Source: Novipirellula herctigrandis (GTDB lineage: Bacteria; Planctomycetota; Planctomycetia; Pirellulales; Pirellulaceae). From it: 64,000 nucleotides of DNA. Shown one piece after another: positions 16,232 through 25,340 of this stretch (position 1 is the stretch's first letter; every line of letters starts with the position of its first letter). The DNA lies in contig SJPJ01000001.1 of assembly GCA_007859835.1 (NCBI GenBank), forward strand, positions 5,146,926-5,210,925, written 5' to 3'. Position numbers and translations under genes: made by a program. The notes beneath the pieces were generated by a model, which did not search any database, was not told the DNA's origin, and worked only from the letters and a program-made list of their open reading frames with translations.

Positions 16232-18703
16232 GTGTCATTCTTAAACGCCACCTTGATCTTCGGAGTGCTAGCGGCCGCTGCGCCGGTGGTGTTGCACTTG
16301 TTGTCGAGGCGTGAGCCGAAGAAGGTGGTGTTTCCGTCGCTGCGGTTTCTAACTCAAAAATTTGAAACCAATCGCAGCCGACTTCGTATCCGCCGGTGGT
16401 GGTTACTAGCACTTCGCGTCGCCGCAATCGCCGCCGTCGCGTTCGCCTTTGCGCGGCCCGTGATCCATCAATCGTTATCGCTGACGTGGGTCACGATTGG
16501 AATGCTTGCCGCTGGTGGTATTGCGGTTCTGCTATTGGCAGGCATCGCTGCGTCGCGAAGCCAATCGGCGGCACTGCGGTACTCGCTTGTCGGTGTCGCC
16601 GTGATTGCATTGTTGTCCGCACTCGTTTGGGGAGCGACCACTTATGCGAGCGGTCCGCGGCCAACAACCGATATTGCGTCGCCCATTGCGATCGCAATCG
16701 TGATCGACAACTCGCCAACCAGCCAGTGGAAGACGGCCGAGGACGATCGTATTACGCGGATTCACAACTTGGCTGATTGGATTGTTTCGCGAGTCCCGCG
16801 AACAAGTCGTATCGCGGTACTCGACCGTTCCGCGACGCCTGCATCGTTTGCGTTGGATGCCGCTAGTGCCATTTCGCAGATCGAACAAGTGCACCCATTA
16901 GCGGTTGTCCAGCCGATCGAGTCGCGAATCGAAGCTGCGGTGCGGTTGGTTCGTTCAAGCGAATTGACTAGCCGAGCGGTGATCGTGGTCAGCGACTTGA
17001 GCGAAAATACGTGGAATGAAACCCTTGAGGGAACCGCTCTCGATGAATTACTTGCGGCCGATCCGGCGGTCAATGTTACCCTTTTTGACCTTGGTGCATT
17101 TCGTGGCACCAACCGGCGATTGTCTGCAATGAGTCTTTCGGATTCGACGCCCCCAGCGTCTGCGCCGGTGGCCGTCTCGACGATGGTCGAGTTCGACGGA
17201 GAATCAAAACCGGATGGACAATCGGTTACGGCGGAGCTGAGGATTTACAAACCGGACACGGCGCTGCCCTTGGTTCGTGACGGTGATATAAAATTGCCGC
17301 TGCTCGACGTCGTGGACCGAGTGAGTGTTCGGATTCGAGGCAATGGTTCGAGTGAGATGTTGATGAATGTTCCGCCGCTGAGCGTCGGTACGCACCACGG
17401 CCAAATTCGACTCGTCGGTGACGATCCATTGACGCTCGACGACATTCGATACTTTACACTCGAAGTGCTGCATCAATCGCCTATTCTGGTGGTAGCTGAT
17501 AATGAAGACGAAGCGCGTGTGATCGGACAAACGATTACTACTCCCTTTTTGATTGATGATCCGAATGCCGAATATCGCGTGGAAATGATCGGCTATCGTG
17601 ACTTTGATGCGGTTCGGCTGATGGATTTTCAAGCGGTTCTATTGCTCGATCCGCACAACGATTTTGTTTCACAAGAGCGATTGATTTCCTATGTGCGCAG
17701 CGGTGGGGGATTGCTTGTTGCGTTAGGGCCTGCGTTTGAAACGCAGGGTGAACCGTCAAAGCTTTTGCCACGGCCCCGACGTCGTTGGCGCGTCCCCGAT
17801 CCAGGAACATTTTTGCAGTTTACGCAATCGATGCACCCGGTCCTTTCGCCATTAGCGGAGTTGCCTGGCGGCGTGCCTTGGACCGATTTTCGAATTCACC
17901 AATATTGGCAATTTGAATCCGATTCCTCTTTCCGAGAACTGGCACGATTCGCGGGAAGAGAGCATGCTGCTTTGCTGGAACGCATTGCATCGGGCGATGA
18001 AGCCACCGGCGGCACGGCTGGCCGATTGTTGCTTCTAACCACGCCGCTTCCCGCGTTGGCTGATCAGACTCGGTCGTGGAACGATTTTTTTGGTGGTTCC
18101 GAAGCGTGGCCAGCATTTCTACTCGTCCGCCAAATAGCGGATTATCTGACCAACCGAAGCAGTGATTCAGGGATCGCGAATGTTGGGAATCCGCATACCG
18201 TCGCTTTGCCCGAGTCCGGTTTGCCCGAGTCCCAATCGACCGTCGAATCAAATACTGCGACCAACGACAAAGAAGAAGCATCGGATCGTCTTGCCAATCG
18301 AATTCAACTTTTTGCACCGGACCAATCGACCGCAGTGCCGATCGATATTGATAGTGTTTCTCGAGATGTCACGGTGATGCGTGTCAACGCACCGGGGACT
18401 TACTGGCTACGTGGCAAAGGTTTCAGCACCGGTTTTTCGGCAAACATCGCTCCATCCGCGACGCGACTTGAACGCGTCGATGCCGAGCGTTTTGCAACGT
18501 TGATGTCGAGTGCACGGTTCCACATGGCGGTGACGAAAGACGAAATTGATTTGAGCGCTGATCAAGAGGGGCAACGTGTGCCGTTGCATTCGCCCGTAAT
18601 GCTCCTTGCGTTGGTGGTGTTTTTGCTTGAGCAACTTCTGAGCAACCGTTTCTATCGTCGCAGAAATACTGATGGTCACTCGGTCGTAGGAGCGGGTGCG
18701 TGA
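16232..18703 (+). CDS. BatA-like membrane protein with VWA region
   Basis: This 823-residue protein begins with GTG at 16232. Its N terminus (F-L-N-A-T-L-I-F-G-V-L-A-A-A-A-P-V-V-L-H-L-L) is the BatA/aerotolerance-regulator N-terminal domain, followed by P-x-K-x-V-x-F-P-S-L-R-F-L. Membrane segments lie at about 4-20, 54-75, 82-105, 111-130 and near the C terminus (about 785-805). A VWA-type region starts at A-I-A-I-V-I-D-N-S near 150. Its metal motif D-N-S-P-T-S departs from the usual D-x-S-x-S, so metal binding may be weak. A GATase-like segment with D-D lies around 410-520. It is followed by the next gene with a 4-bp GTGA overlap, so translation is probably coupled. Confidence 0.86.
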   Translation: MSFLNATLIFGVLAAAAPVVLHLLSRREPKKVVFPSLRFLTQKFETNRSRLRIRRWWLLALRVAAIAAVAFAFARPVIHQSLSLTWVTIGMLAAGGIAVLLLAGIAASRSQSAALRYSLVGVAVIALLSALVWGATTYASGPRPTTDIASPIAIAIVIDNSPTSQWKTAEDDRITRIHNLADWIVSRVPRTSRIAVLDRSATPASFALDAASAISQIEQVHPLAVVQPIESRIEAAVRLVRSSELTSRAVIVVSDLSENTWNETLEGTALDELLAADPAVNVTLFDLGAFRGTNRRLSAMSLSDSTPPASAPVAVSTMVEFDGESKPDGQSVTAELRIYKPDTALPLVRDGDIKLPLLDVVDRVSVRIRGNGSSEMLMNVPPLSVGTHHGQIRLVGDDPLTLDDIRYFTLEVLHQSPILVVADNEDEARVIGQTITTPFLIDDPNAEYRVEMIGYRDFDAVRLMDFQAVLLLDPHNDFVSQERLISYVRSGGGLLVALGPAFETQGEPSKLLPRPRRRWRVPDPGTFLQFTQSMHPVLSPLAELPGGVPWTDFRIHQYWQFESDSSFRELARFAGREHAALLERIASGDEATGGTAGRLLLLTTPLPALADQTRSWNDFFGGSEAWPAFLLVRQIADYLTNRSSDSGIANVGNPHTVALPESGLPESQSTVESNTATNDKEEASDRLANRIQLFAPDQSTAVPIDIDSVSRDVTVMRVNAPGTYWLRGKGFSTGFSANIAPSATRLERVDAERFATLMSSARFHMAVTKDEIDLSADQEGQRVPLHSPVMLLALVVFLLEQLLSNRFYRRRNTDGHSVVGAGA

Positions 18704-20970
18704 ATTCGTTTCACATCGAACCGATATACGATTCTTCGCTCGTTGCGTTGGCAGCGTCGGTCGTGATCGTCGCCGTTCTGATTTTGGTCACTCCGCCCAC
18801 CGAGGATCCACAGAAACGTCGTTGGTTGATGCTACTGCGAGCCATTGCCGGTTTGGTTTTAGTCGTGGCGATGTTCCGACCTGGGGTAGTGCGAACCGAT
18901 ACGCGCGCGGCCGAGGCGACATTGGTGGTGGCGATCGATGTGTCGCGAAGTATGACACTGCCGGATGATGAAAAATCCGATCGATGGACGCACCAAAAGC
19001 AGGCATGGCAATCACTTGCCGAAGGTTTGGAACCACTTGCGGATTCGATGAATGTTCGTTTGTTGAGCTATGGAAAAACGACGGCCGAGTTACCCAATCC
19101 TACTCCGGCAACTTTGGATATCGTTGTTCCCGATGGCGAACTAACCGATTTGGCCGCAGCCGCGACAGGAGCAATCGCCATCGCTCAAGGGCAACCGCTT
19201 GCTGGGGTTGTGATGATGGGCGACGGTACACAAACCGCACCGATCCAAGGGAACGGTGCCGAACGCGTGGCTCAGACACTTAAGGCATGGGGCGTGCCGT
19301 TATGGTCGGTGCCAATTGGACCGGCGAGCGGACCGTCAGCCAATCGTGACGCCGCCATCGATGCATTACCAGAAAGTTATCAGTTGTTTGCTGGCAACCA
19401 ATTTGAAGTCAGCTTTCAAGTTCCATTGAGAGGTTTAGCAGGAATAAGCGTTCCAGTTCAAATCACTTGGATAGACGAGAACGGGAAAGCAACTTTAGCG
19501 GCTCAACGTCGGGTATTGTCCGAAACCGCCAACTCCGTCGGTGATGTTTCGATCCCTTTGATTGCGCCTGCGCCGGGGACCTATCGGTTGAATGTCGAAG
19601 TCGAAACGCAAGCTGGCGAGCTTGTCACCACAAACAATCTACAGACGGCATTCGTTAACGTTCGCGAAGGAGGCGGCCGAATTCTGTACATTGAAGGCGA
19701 GTCACTTTACGAGCAGCGATTTTTGCGAATGGCGCTGCGTCGATTTCCCGATTTGGACCTAACGTATCAGTGGATCCCTCGTGACACTGCGTCCCGGTGG
19801 CCCGTTGATCTCGGTGATTGGTTCGAAAAAGGGCGGTTCGACATCTACATCATTGGCGATGTCGACGCCGACGCTATCGGACGCGAACAATTAGCTGAAC
19901 TCGCGGAAACGGTCGGGGCCGGTGCCGGTTTGATCACGCTTGGCGGATATCATACGTACGGCGCCGGTGGCTATGCATCGTCGCCATTGGCCGACGTGAT
20001 TTCTATTCGCATGGACCCATCACGCCGACGAGATATTAATTCGGAAATACAACCTAATACACCGGACCAAATTGCAGGTCCGATATCAGTGCAACCGGCG
20101 CGTCGACATCCAGTCACGGATTTGGGTGGCGCCGATCCGGTGCGTGTATGGAAAACGCTTCCTCGATTGCTCGGGGCGAATCGTTTTGTCGGACCAAAAG
20201 TGGCCCCCGGTGTGCAAGTCCTGTTGGAAACGACCGATGGGGCACCGCTATTGGTTGTCGGCGAATTTGGCCGTGGCAGGACAGTGGCATCGGCGTTTGA
20301 TTCGACATGGCAATGGTGGCGAGAGGGAAAAAGCGAGGCCCATCGCCGGTTTTGGCGGCAGGTCGTTTTGTGGCTGCTGTCGCGTGAAGAGGACTCCACC
20401 GAGCAAATCAATCTTGAGCTCGACGCACGCCGATTTGCAGTCGATGCCGATGTTGGGTTTCGAGCCACTTTGACGTCCATTGCGGAAAACCAAAGCATCG
20501 ATTTTGTTGCGGAAATTCTTGACGAGTCCAATACAATCACGCCCGTCACGGATCTGGCAGACACTTCCGAAGGCAATTCACAAACGGTGACCGGCAAAAT
20601 TCCCAAGCTCATTCCCGGCTACTATCGATTGCGAGTTGGCCCCCGTGATACCGCGTCCAAGCTGAATAGCGAGAATCTGGCATTCCAAGTGGTCGATCAG
20701 AGTCGTGAAATGACGATGCCGATGGCCGATCCGGTTTATTTGCGACAACTGGCCGATATCACCGCTGAACATGGCGGTGGTTCATTTTCATACGAGCAAA
20801 TAGACGACTTGATCGAACGCATCGCGAAACGTCGAAAACAAGCCGAAGCACCGGTGGTTGAAAAGTTTACTCTTGGCGACGATCCGCTAACCGGGTGGAT
20901 CCTATTTGCCCTGTTCGCCACCGCTTTGATCATTGAGTGGACACTTCGCCGGCGATGGGGATTTGCCTAG
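18700..20970 (+). CDS. VWA-domain membrane protein with GATase-like domain
   Basis: This 756-residue protein starts with GTG in a 4-bp overlap with the BatA-like gene. Two N-terminal membrane segments (about residues 7-27 and 39-57) precede a VWA domain with the full metal site D-V-S-R-S (about residue 80). A cytosolic or periplasmic beta-rich middle follows. Then comes a class-I-glutamine-amidotransferase-like domain (about 325-560; I-L-Y-I-E-G-E, I-I-G-D-V-D-A-D, L-I-T-L-G-G-Y-H-T-Y) that lacks an obvious catalytic Cys. A last membrane segment lies at about 730-750. It is the final gene of the MoxR operon. The four proteins probably form one envelope-linked machine, whose job is not known. 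Confidence 0.87.
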   Translation: MNSFHIEPIYDSSLVALAASVVIVAVLILVTPPTEDPQKRRWLMLLRAIAGLVLVVAMFRPGVVRTDTRAAEATLVVAIDVSRSMTLPDDEKSDRWTHQKQAWQSLAEGLEPLADSMNVRLLSYGKTTAELPNPTPATLDIVVPDGELTDLAAAATGAIAIAQGQPLAGVVMMGDGTQTAPIQGNGAERVAQTLKAWGVPLWSVPIGPASGPSANRDAAIDALPESYQLFAGNQFEVSFQVPLRGLAGISVPVQITWIDENGKATLAAQRRVLSETANSVGDVSIPLIAPAPGTYRLNVEVETQAGELVTTNNLQTAFVNVREGGGRILYIEGESLYEQRFLRMALRRFPDLDLTYQWIPRDTASRWPVDLGDWFEKGRFDIYIIGDVDADAIGREQLAELAETVGAGAGLITLGGYHTYGAGGYASSPLADVISIRMDPSRRRDINSEIQPNTPDQIAGPISVQPARRHPVTDLGGADPVRVWKTLPRLLGANRFVGPKVAPGVQVLLETTDGAPLLVVGEFGRGRTVASAFDSTWQWWREGKSEAHRRFWRQVVLWLLSREEDSTEQINLELDARRFAVDADVGFRATLTSIAENQSIDFVAEILDESNTITPVTDLADTSEGNSQTVTGKIPKLIPGYYRLRVGPRDTASKLNSENLAFQVVDQSREMTMPMADPVYLRQLADITAEHGGGSFSYEQIDDLIERIAKRRKQAEAPVVEKFTLGDDPLTGWILFALFATALIIEWTLRRRWGFA

Positions 20971-21004
20971 TGCGGTGCAGTGCGGTGCAGTGCGGTGCAG
21001 TGCG
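20971..21004 (+). repeat. Tandem 10-bp repeat after the MoxR operon
   Basis: The 10-mer tgcggtgcag occurs three times in a row (20971-21000), with a partial fourth copy (tgcg, 21001-21004). It begins right after the stop codon of the VWA gene. A region with repeated gcgaccgc motifs follows (21003-21030). No repeat-spacer structure is present. It could be a terminator-associated or slippage-prone element. Confidence 0.8.
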
Positions 21005-21256
21005 ACCGCAAGCGAAGCGAGCGACCGCTCGGATTGCGCTGGACCGCTCCTGTTGGCCGCTAGAATCGTGTCATGATAACATCAATTTATGCGATAACTT
21101 ATATAGGTTCGGGCCATCTCACCACTTGTCACTTTCAAAAATATGGAGACAACACGCTTCGGCTAGCTATACTGAAAGTCACTACCTTATTCCGCCCCAT
21201 TTTCGATTGTCGAGCGGAACAGAGACACATTGTTTTTCTTGAAGAGTTTGCCGTCA

Positions 21257-22909
21257 ATGTTGGCATTATTTCGTAAATTTGCCGAACCACGTAGCGATAA
21301 ACAGTTGCGTAACTTACGTCTTGAATCACTCGAACGTCGTGAATTGCTGGCGGCAGAACCGTTTGGCACCATTCGATTGCCTGCCGGGGTAGAAACCGGG
21401 GCAGCTATGGGCGAAGGGGGGGCGATTCCTACGTTTGCACCGATTGGAGACTTGTCGTTGATGCGCGGAAGTCCGTTGCACGTTCCCGTGGATGGATTCG
21501 ACTTAGACGGCGGACCGCTGCGGGTTACCGTTAGCGTTGAGGATCCGTTGTTGGTCGAAGCAACGGTGCTTAGCGGAAATCGGTCGGTACGTTTGGAAGT
21601 GGATGACTATGGTGACATGGTTTTCCAATTGTTTGAGCAGCGAGTGCCGCGTACGACTGAGCGGATCGCGACGCTTGTAGAGAGCGGATTCTATGACGGG
21701 ATCCTTTTTCACCGCGTCGATGATGGATTCGTTCTGCAAGCTGGTGATCCTACTGGTACCGGTCGCAGTGGGTCGGACCTGGGGGCTTTCGATGATGAAT
21801 TTCACGCTGATTTACAGCATAGCGGTAGAGGTGTTTTGTCGTTCGCCAAGACGTCCGATGACACCAATAATTCACAGTTCTTTATTACCGAAACCGACAC
21901 CCACTTTCTCGACTTTAATCATGCCGTGTTTGGTCAGCTCACCGAAGGTGAAAATGTTCGCGAATTGATCAGTTCTGTACCAGTCGACGAAGACGAGAAG
22001 CCCGAAAGCGATGTCGTTATCCGACATGCAACCTTGTTTAGCGATACCGAAAACTCCGTCGTGATGCTTCGTGCTCTCGCCGATTCGGGCGGTACCGAGG
22101 TGACGTTCACGATTACCGATATGCAGGGCAATGCGTCGAGCGAAACCGTGACGGTAGATCTAACTCCCGATTTTGCCAACGCGCAACCGTTCTTGCAACC
22201 GATCACGCAGTCATTCGAAGTTGCGTCGGGTGCCAATATCGAGGTGCCGATTCAGTCGGTTGACTTAGAAGGCGACGCGGTTGTCTATCTAGCTAGCACC
22301 GATTCAACGAATGTTTCGGGAAGCCTTGATCCAGCAACCGGCCTTTTAGAGCTAACCCCTTTCGTCGACTACACGGGAACGTTCGATATCTTTGTCGGAG
22401 TGCAAGCGGCGTCGAACGCAAATGGAAATTTCGACTCTCAGAAACTCTCGTTCACCGTGTTTAATTCCTTCCATGACCCCCTTGATCAATACAATGTCAA
22501 TCGAGAATCGGGCGTGACTGCCTTGGATGCGCTCGAAATTATCAACGCGCTGAATCAATACGGAGACAGCATACCGGTCTCCGTCGAATCGCCAGAATTT
22601 TTGTTGGCGAACTACCGCTATAACGTCAATGGTGACGATCAAATTACGGCACTCGATGCACTACAAGTCATCAATCAGCTAAAGGGAAGCGACAATGATC
22701 CTCCGTCAGGCGAGCGGATCGAGTCGTACGATTTTCGTCCTTCGAAGCAATGGGATAATCCTATCGCCTTGGGAAATGCGGCCCCCATCCCACAGCAAGA
22801 GGTAGCAACGCCGACTTGGATACCGCTGTACAATGATAGTCACAGTGACCGCCACAACGACGATGCCCAAGATCTAGCCCACGACGAAGCCATCACCAGC
22901 TTGTTTTGA
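21257..22909 (+). CDS. Secreted cyclophilin-type peptidyl-prolyl isomerase with dockerin-like repeats
   Basis: This protein of about 550 residues starts at ATG 21257 with GAAGAG 10 nt upstream (TTG at 21230 is the longer alternative). Its N terminus is the planctomycete export motif L-R-L-E-S-L-E-R-R-E-L-L-A-A rather than a classical signal. A cyclophilin domain (about 110-275) shows F-Y-D-G-I-L-F-H-R-V, F-V-L-Q-A-G-D-P-T-G-T-G, S-Q-F-F-I-T and F-G-Q-L-T-E-G, so it may isomerise Xaa-Pro bonds of secreted proteins. Beta-sandwich (cadherin-like) regions follow. Near 420-500 come two dockerin-type repeats, Y-N-V-N-x-E/D-x-x-V/I-T-A-L-D-A-L-(E/Q)-(I/V)-I-N, which bind Ca2+ and dock to partner proteins in cellulosome-like systems. 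Confidence 0.88.
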   Translation: MLALFRKFAEPRSDKQLRNLRLESLERRELLAAEPFGTIRLPAGVETGAAMGEGGAIPTFAPIGDLSLMRGSPLHVPVDGFDLDGGPLRVTVSVEDPLLVEATVLSGNRSVRLEVDDYGDMVFQLFEQRVPRTTERIATLVESGFYDGILFHRVDDGFVLQAGDPTGTGRSGSDLGAFDDEFHADLQHSGRGVLSFAKTSDDTNNSQFFITETDTHFLDFNHAVFGQLTEGENVRELISSVPVDEDEKPESDVVIRHATLFSDTENSVVMLRALADSGGTEVTFTITDMQGNASSETVTVDLTPDFANAQPFLQPITQSFEVASGANIEVPIQSVDLEGDAVVYLASTDSTNVSGSLDPATGLLELTPFVDYTGTFDIFVGVQAASNANGNFDSQKLSFTVFNSFHDPLDQYNVNRESGVTALDALEIINALNQYGDSIPVSVESPEFLLANYRYNVNGDDQITALDALQVINQLKGSDNDPPSGERIESYDFRPSKQWDNPIALGNAAPIPQQEVATPTWIPLYNDSHSDRHNDDAQDLAHDEAITSLF

Positions 22910-23041
22910 CGGTTGCTGTTTGCTGGTCAAGAAAGATGGCATCCCTTTTTTGTCAGCGAATCGATTCTACCAGCAATGGACGAGGCGGCGCAGCGTCGTC
23001 GTTGCTCTTGTTAATCAAACGGCGAAGGCGAACCGACGACG

Positions 23042-24103
23042 ATGAATGATTCCAACGCTAGGACCGTGGCGACCAATGGCCGAAAGCCGTCACCGGAGTA
23101 CGAACTGACCCAGTGGGTGTTACAAAAACTGAGGAGCAATCTTAATCGCTTGTCGTGTCTCGCCAAGGCTCCTTCGTATGATGCGTTGGCGAGGTTCTCA
23201 CACGACCTCGGTACCTGTGTCCGTTCGGGCGTCGATATCGTTCGCGGTTTGGAGTTGTGCTTAAAAGCCTTTTGTCGAACTCGGCTTGGTGATTGTTGGT
23301 CAGGGGCACCGGACGCGGTCCGCCGCGGTTCATCTTTGTCCGATGCACTGAGCGGAGGAGCCGACTACTTGCCAGCATTTTTTTTGCCGGTAATCAAGGC
23401 AGGCGAACAATCAGGACGACTCGATGAAGCGTTGGAGTTCTTAGAAAGTCACTGCCGTTTGTTGTCTGGGCCGGCTGCGGCGATACGCAATTTGTGGGTG
23501 TTTCCGGTGGCAATCATGTTGATGGGATCCGTGCTCAAGGTTCTGTTGACTGGATACCTGGGATCGATTGGCGCGGCTGCTGGAATGTTAATGCAAGAAG
23601 TGATTTCATGGCTTCAACTTATATTGATACTCATGGTCGTGATGATGACGCCCTTGCGATCCATGTTCGATCAATTTCGATTATCGCTTCCATGGATTGG
23701 GGCGTTGGAGAGAGAGATCGCTTTGCACCGATTCTTTCGTGTACTGGCGTTGTTGTATTCGGTGAGTGGGCAAAGGGTGGAGGTTATGATCCACACTGCC
23801 GCAGAAACGGTAGGTAACCATGCAGCGAAATCCGAATTGCTAAATGCTGCTGATGCGATCGAGCAAGGTCATGCAATTTCGTCCGCCTTTCAAGGTTTAA
23901 CGGTTCTGACCTTGGAAGAGAAAGGAACGATTGAAGTCGGAGATTTGTCGGGCACGTTGGATGGAGCGTTTGCACGTATCTCGGATGATACCGGTGCTAG
24001 TTTGTTGGCCAAGATCGAACTGATTCAGCCTTTCTTGGTACGGATTGTCTTCTGTGTTGTCGTCTTCTCGATTGTTATTACGTTGTTTGGGCTGCTAAGT
24101 TAG
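23042..24103 (+). CDS. GspF/type II secretion inner-membrane platform-like protein
   Basis: This 353-residue protein has two copies of the T2SSF domain, about residues 55-175 and 240-345. The first shows D-L-G-T-C-V-R-S-G-V-D-I-V-R-G-L-E-L. The second shows L-L-Y-S-V-S-G-Q-R-V-E and the matching G-x-L-x-x-A-F. Membrane segments lie at about 155-175, 185-210 and 325-350. Proteins of this family form the inner-membrane platform of type II secretion or type IV pili. No GspE/D/G genes are near, so it stands alone here, perhaps with the DUF1559 pseudopilin-like proteins typical of the phylum. Function beyond the family is not established. Confidence 0.82.
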   Translation: MNDSNARTVATNGRKPSPEYELTQWVLQKLRSNLNRLSCLAKAPSYDALARFSHDLGTCVRSGVDIVRGLELCLKAFCRTRLGDCWSGAPDAVRRGSSLSDALSGGADYLPAFFLPVIKAGEQSGRLDEALEFLESHCRLLSGPAAAIRNLWVFPVAIMLMGSVLKVLLTGYLGSIGAAAGMLMQEVISWLQLILILMVVMMTPLRSMFDQFRLSLPWIGALEREIALHRFFRVLALLYSVSGQRVEVMIHTAAETVGNHAAKSELLNAADAIEQGHAISSAFQGLTVLTLEEKGTIEVGDLSGTLDGAFARISDDTGASLLAKIELIQPFLVRIVFCVVVFSIVITLFGLLS

Positions 24104-24208
24104 GTTGAGTAGGAAAACGATCATGCATTTCCCTGTAGGCCAAACCGATGTAATCGGTAACAATGGTTTATTAATCCCATCCACAATGCAATTATTTGGC
24201 GTTTCGTC

Positions 24209-25333
24209 ATGGTTGAAACCACCAAGTCTCGTTACCAACATCGTCCCTCTGTTTCGGTAAGTAAGCGGCCTACGCACGAAACCAAATCGGATGCGACGCC
24301 CAACGCATCGGCTCGTCCCGATCAGGCTTTGCGTCGTTGGCTTTATGGCATCATTTTGTTCTTTGGCCTACTCATCGCTATGTTTGTCATCGCGATCGCT
24401 TTGGGATGGTTCGACCGAGGGGGGGGCGCTCAAATCGAGAGTCCCGCGATTGGTTCGATTCCCAGCCGGTATGATGGCGACCGTGCCATGGGTTATCTGG
24501 TTGACCTTTGCGATATCGGACCGCGACCATCCGGTTCAACGGGGATGCAAAAACAGCAAGAAATGTTAACGCGATTTTTTCGTGATCGTGGTGCGGAGGT
24601 ATCGCTACAAACCTTTCAAATTCGGCATCCCGAAGATGGTTCGGATGTCGAATTGGCAAATCTCGTTGCTTCTTGGAATGCCGATCAGTCGAAGCGATTC
24701 CTGTTTTGCGCTCACTACGACACTCGTCCTTATCCCGATCAAGACCGCCGGAATCCTCGTGGCCGGTTTGTCGGAGCCAACGATGGTGCCAGTGGCACTG
24801 CGGCTTTGATGGAACTTGCGAACCAATTTACGGAGTTGCCATCGGATATCGGCGTTGACATTGTGATGCTTGACGGCGAAGAATTCGTGTTCGACCAAGG
24901 ACGCGACGACTATTTTCTTGGCTCGACATTTTTCGCAAAGAAATACGCTGCGGAGCCACCGCCGAATCCTTACCAAGCGGGGATCTTACTCGACATGATC
25001 GGCGACAAAGAACTTAAAATCTACTATGAAACCAATAGTCTAAAGTATGCCCGTGGCGTGGCCGTGAGCCTATGGAAAGTCGCCGCAAAATTAAGGGTCC
25101 GCGCGTTTGTCTCGCGCCCACGCCACACGATCCAGGATGATCACTTGCCATTAAACGAGATCGCTAAGATTCCCACTGTGGACCTGATCGACTTTGATTA
25201 CCCGAGACCTGGATTTGGAGCGCCGTCGTATTGGCACACCGAGCACGACATCCCCGAAAATTGCAGCGGAGAATCCTTGGCTGCTGTTGTCTGGGTGGTT
25301 CACCAATGGTTGCTTTCGCAAAGCGATCAATGA
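24209..25333 (+). CDS. Membrane-anchored M28-family peptidase / glutaminyl cyclase-like
   Basis: This 374-residue protein has one N-terminal membrane segment (about residues 48-70) and an M28-type catalytic domain outside the cytoplasm. Zinc-ligand regions are visible in order: A-H-Y-D-T-R (about 170), N-D-G-A-S-G-T-A-A-L-M-E-L-A (about 195), D-G-E-E-F (about 225), and H-T-E-H-D near the C terminus. The arrangement fits glutaminyl-peptide cyclotransferase-like enzymes, which form pyroglutamate at peptide N termini, as well as aminopeptidases. The exact reaction is undecided. It ends 7 nt before the convergent membrane-protein gene. Confidence 0.82.
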   Translation: MVETTKSRYQHRPSVSVSKRPTHETKSDATPNASARPDQALRRWLYGIILFFGLLIAMFVIAIALGWFDRGGGAQIESPAIGSIPSRYDGDRAMGYLVDLCDIGPRPSGSTGMQKQQEMLTRFFRDRGAEVSLQTFQIRHPEDGSDVELANLVASWNADQSKRFLFCAHYDTRPYPDQDRRNPRGRFVGANDGASGTAALMELANQFTELPSDIGVDIVMLDGEEFVFDQGRDDYFLGSTFFAKKYAAEPPPNPYQAGILLDMIGDKELKIYYETNSLKYARGVAVSLWKVAAKLRVRAFVSRPRHTIQDDHLPLNEIAKIPTVDLIDFDYPRPGFGAPSYWHTEHDIPENCSGESLAAVVWVVHQWLLSQSDQ

Positions 25334-25340
25334 TGCTTGA

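Noticed and set aside
19971-20612. 213-codon minus-strand frame inside the VWA gene
   Set aside because: Shadow of the plus-strand gene, with biased composition and no domain.
20971-21004. CRISPR-like repeat
   Set aside because: The 10-bp units are directly joined with no spacers, and no cas genes are in the window.
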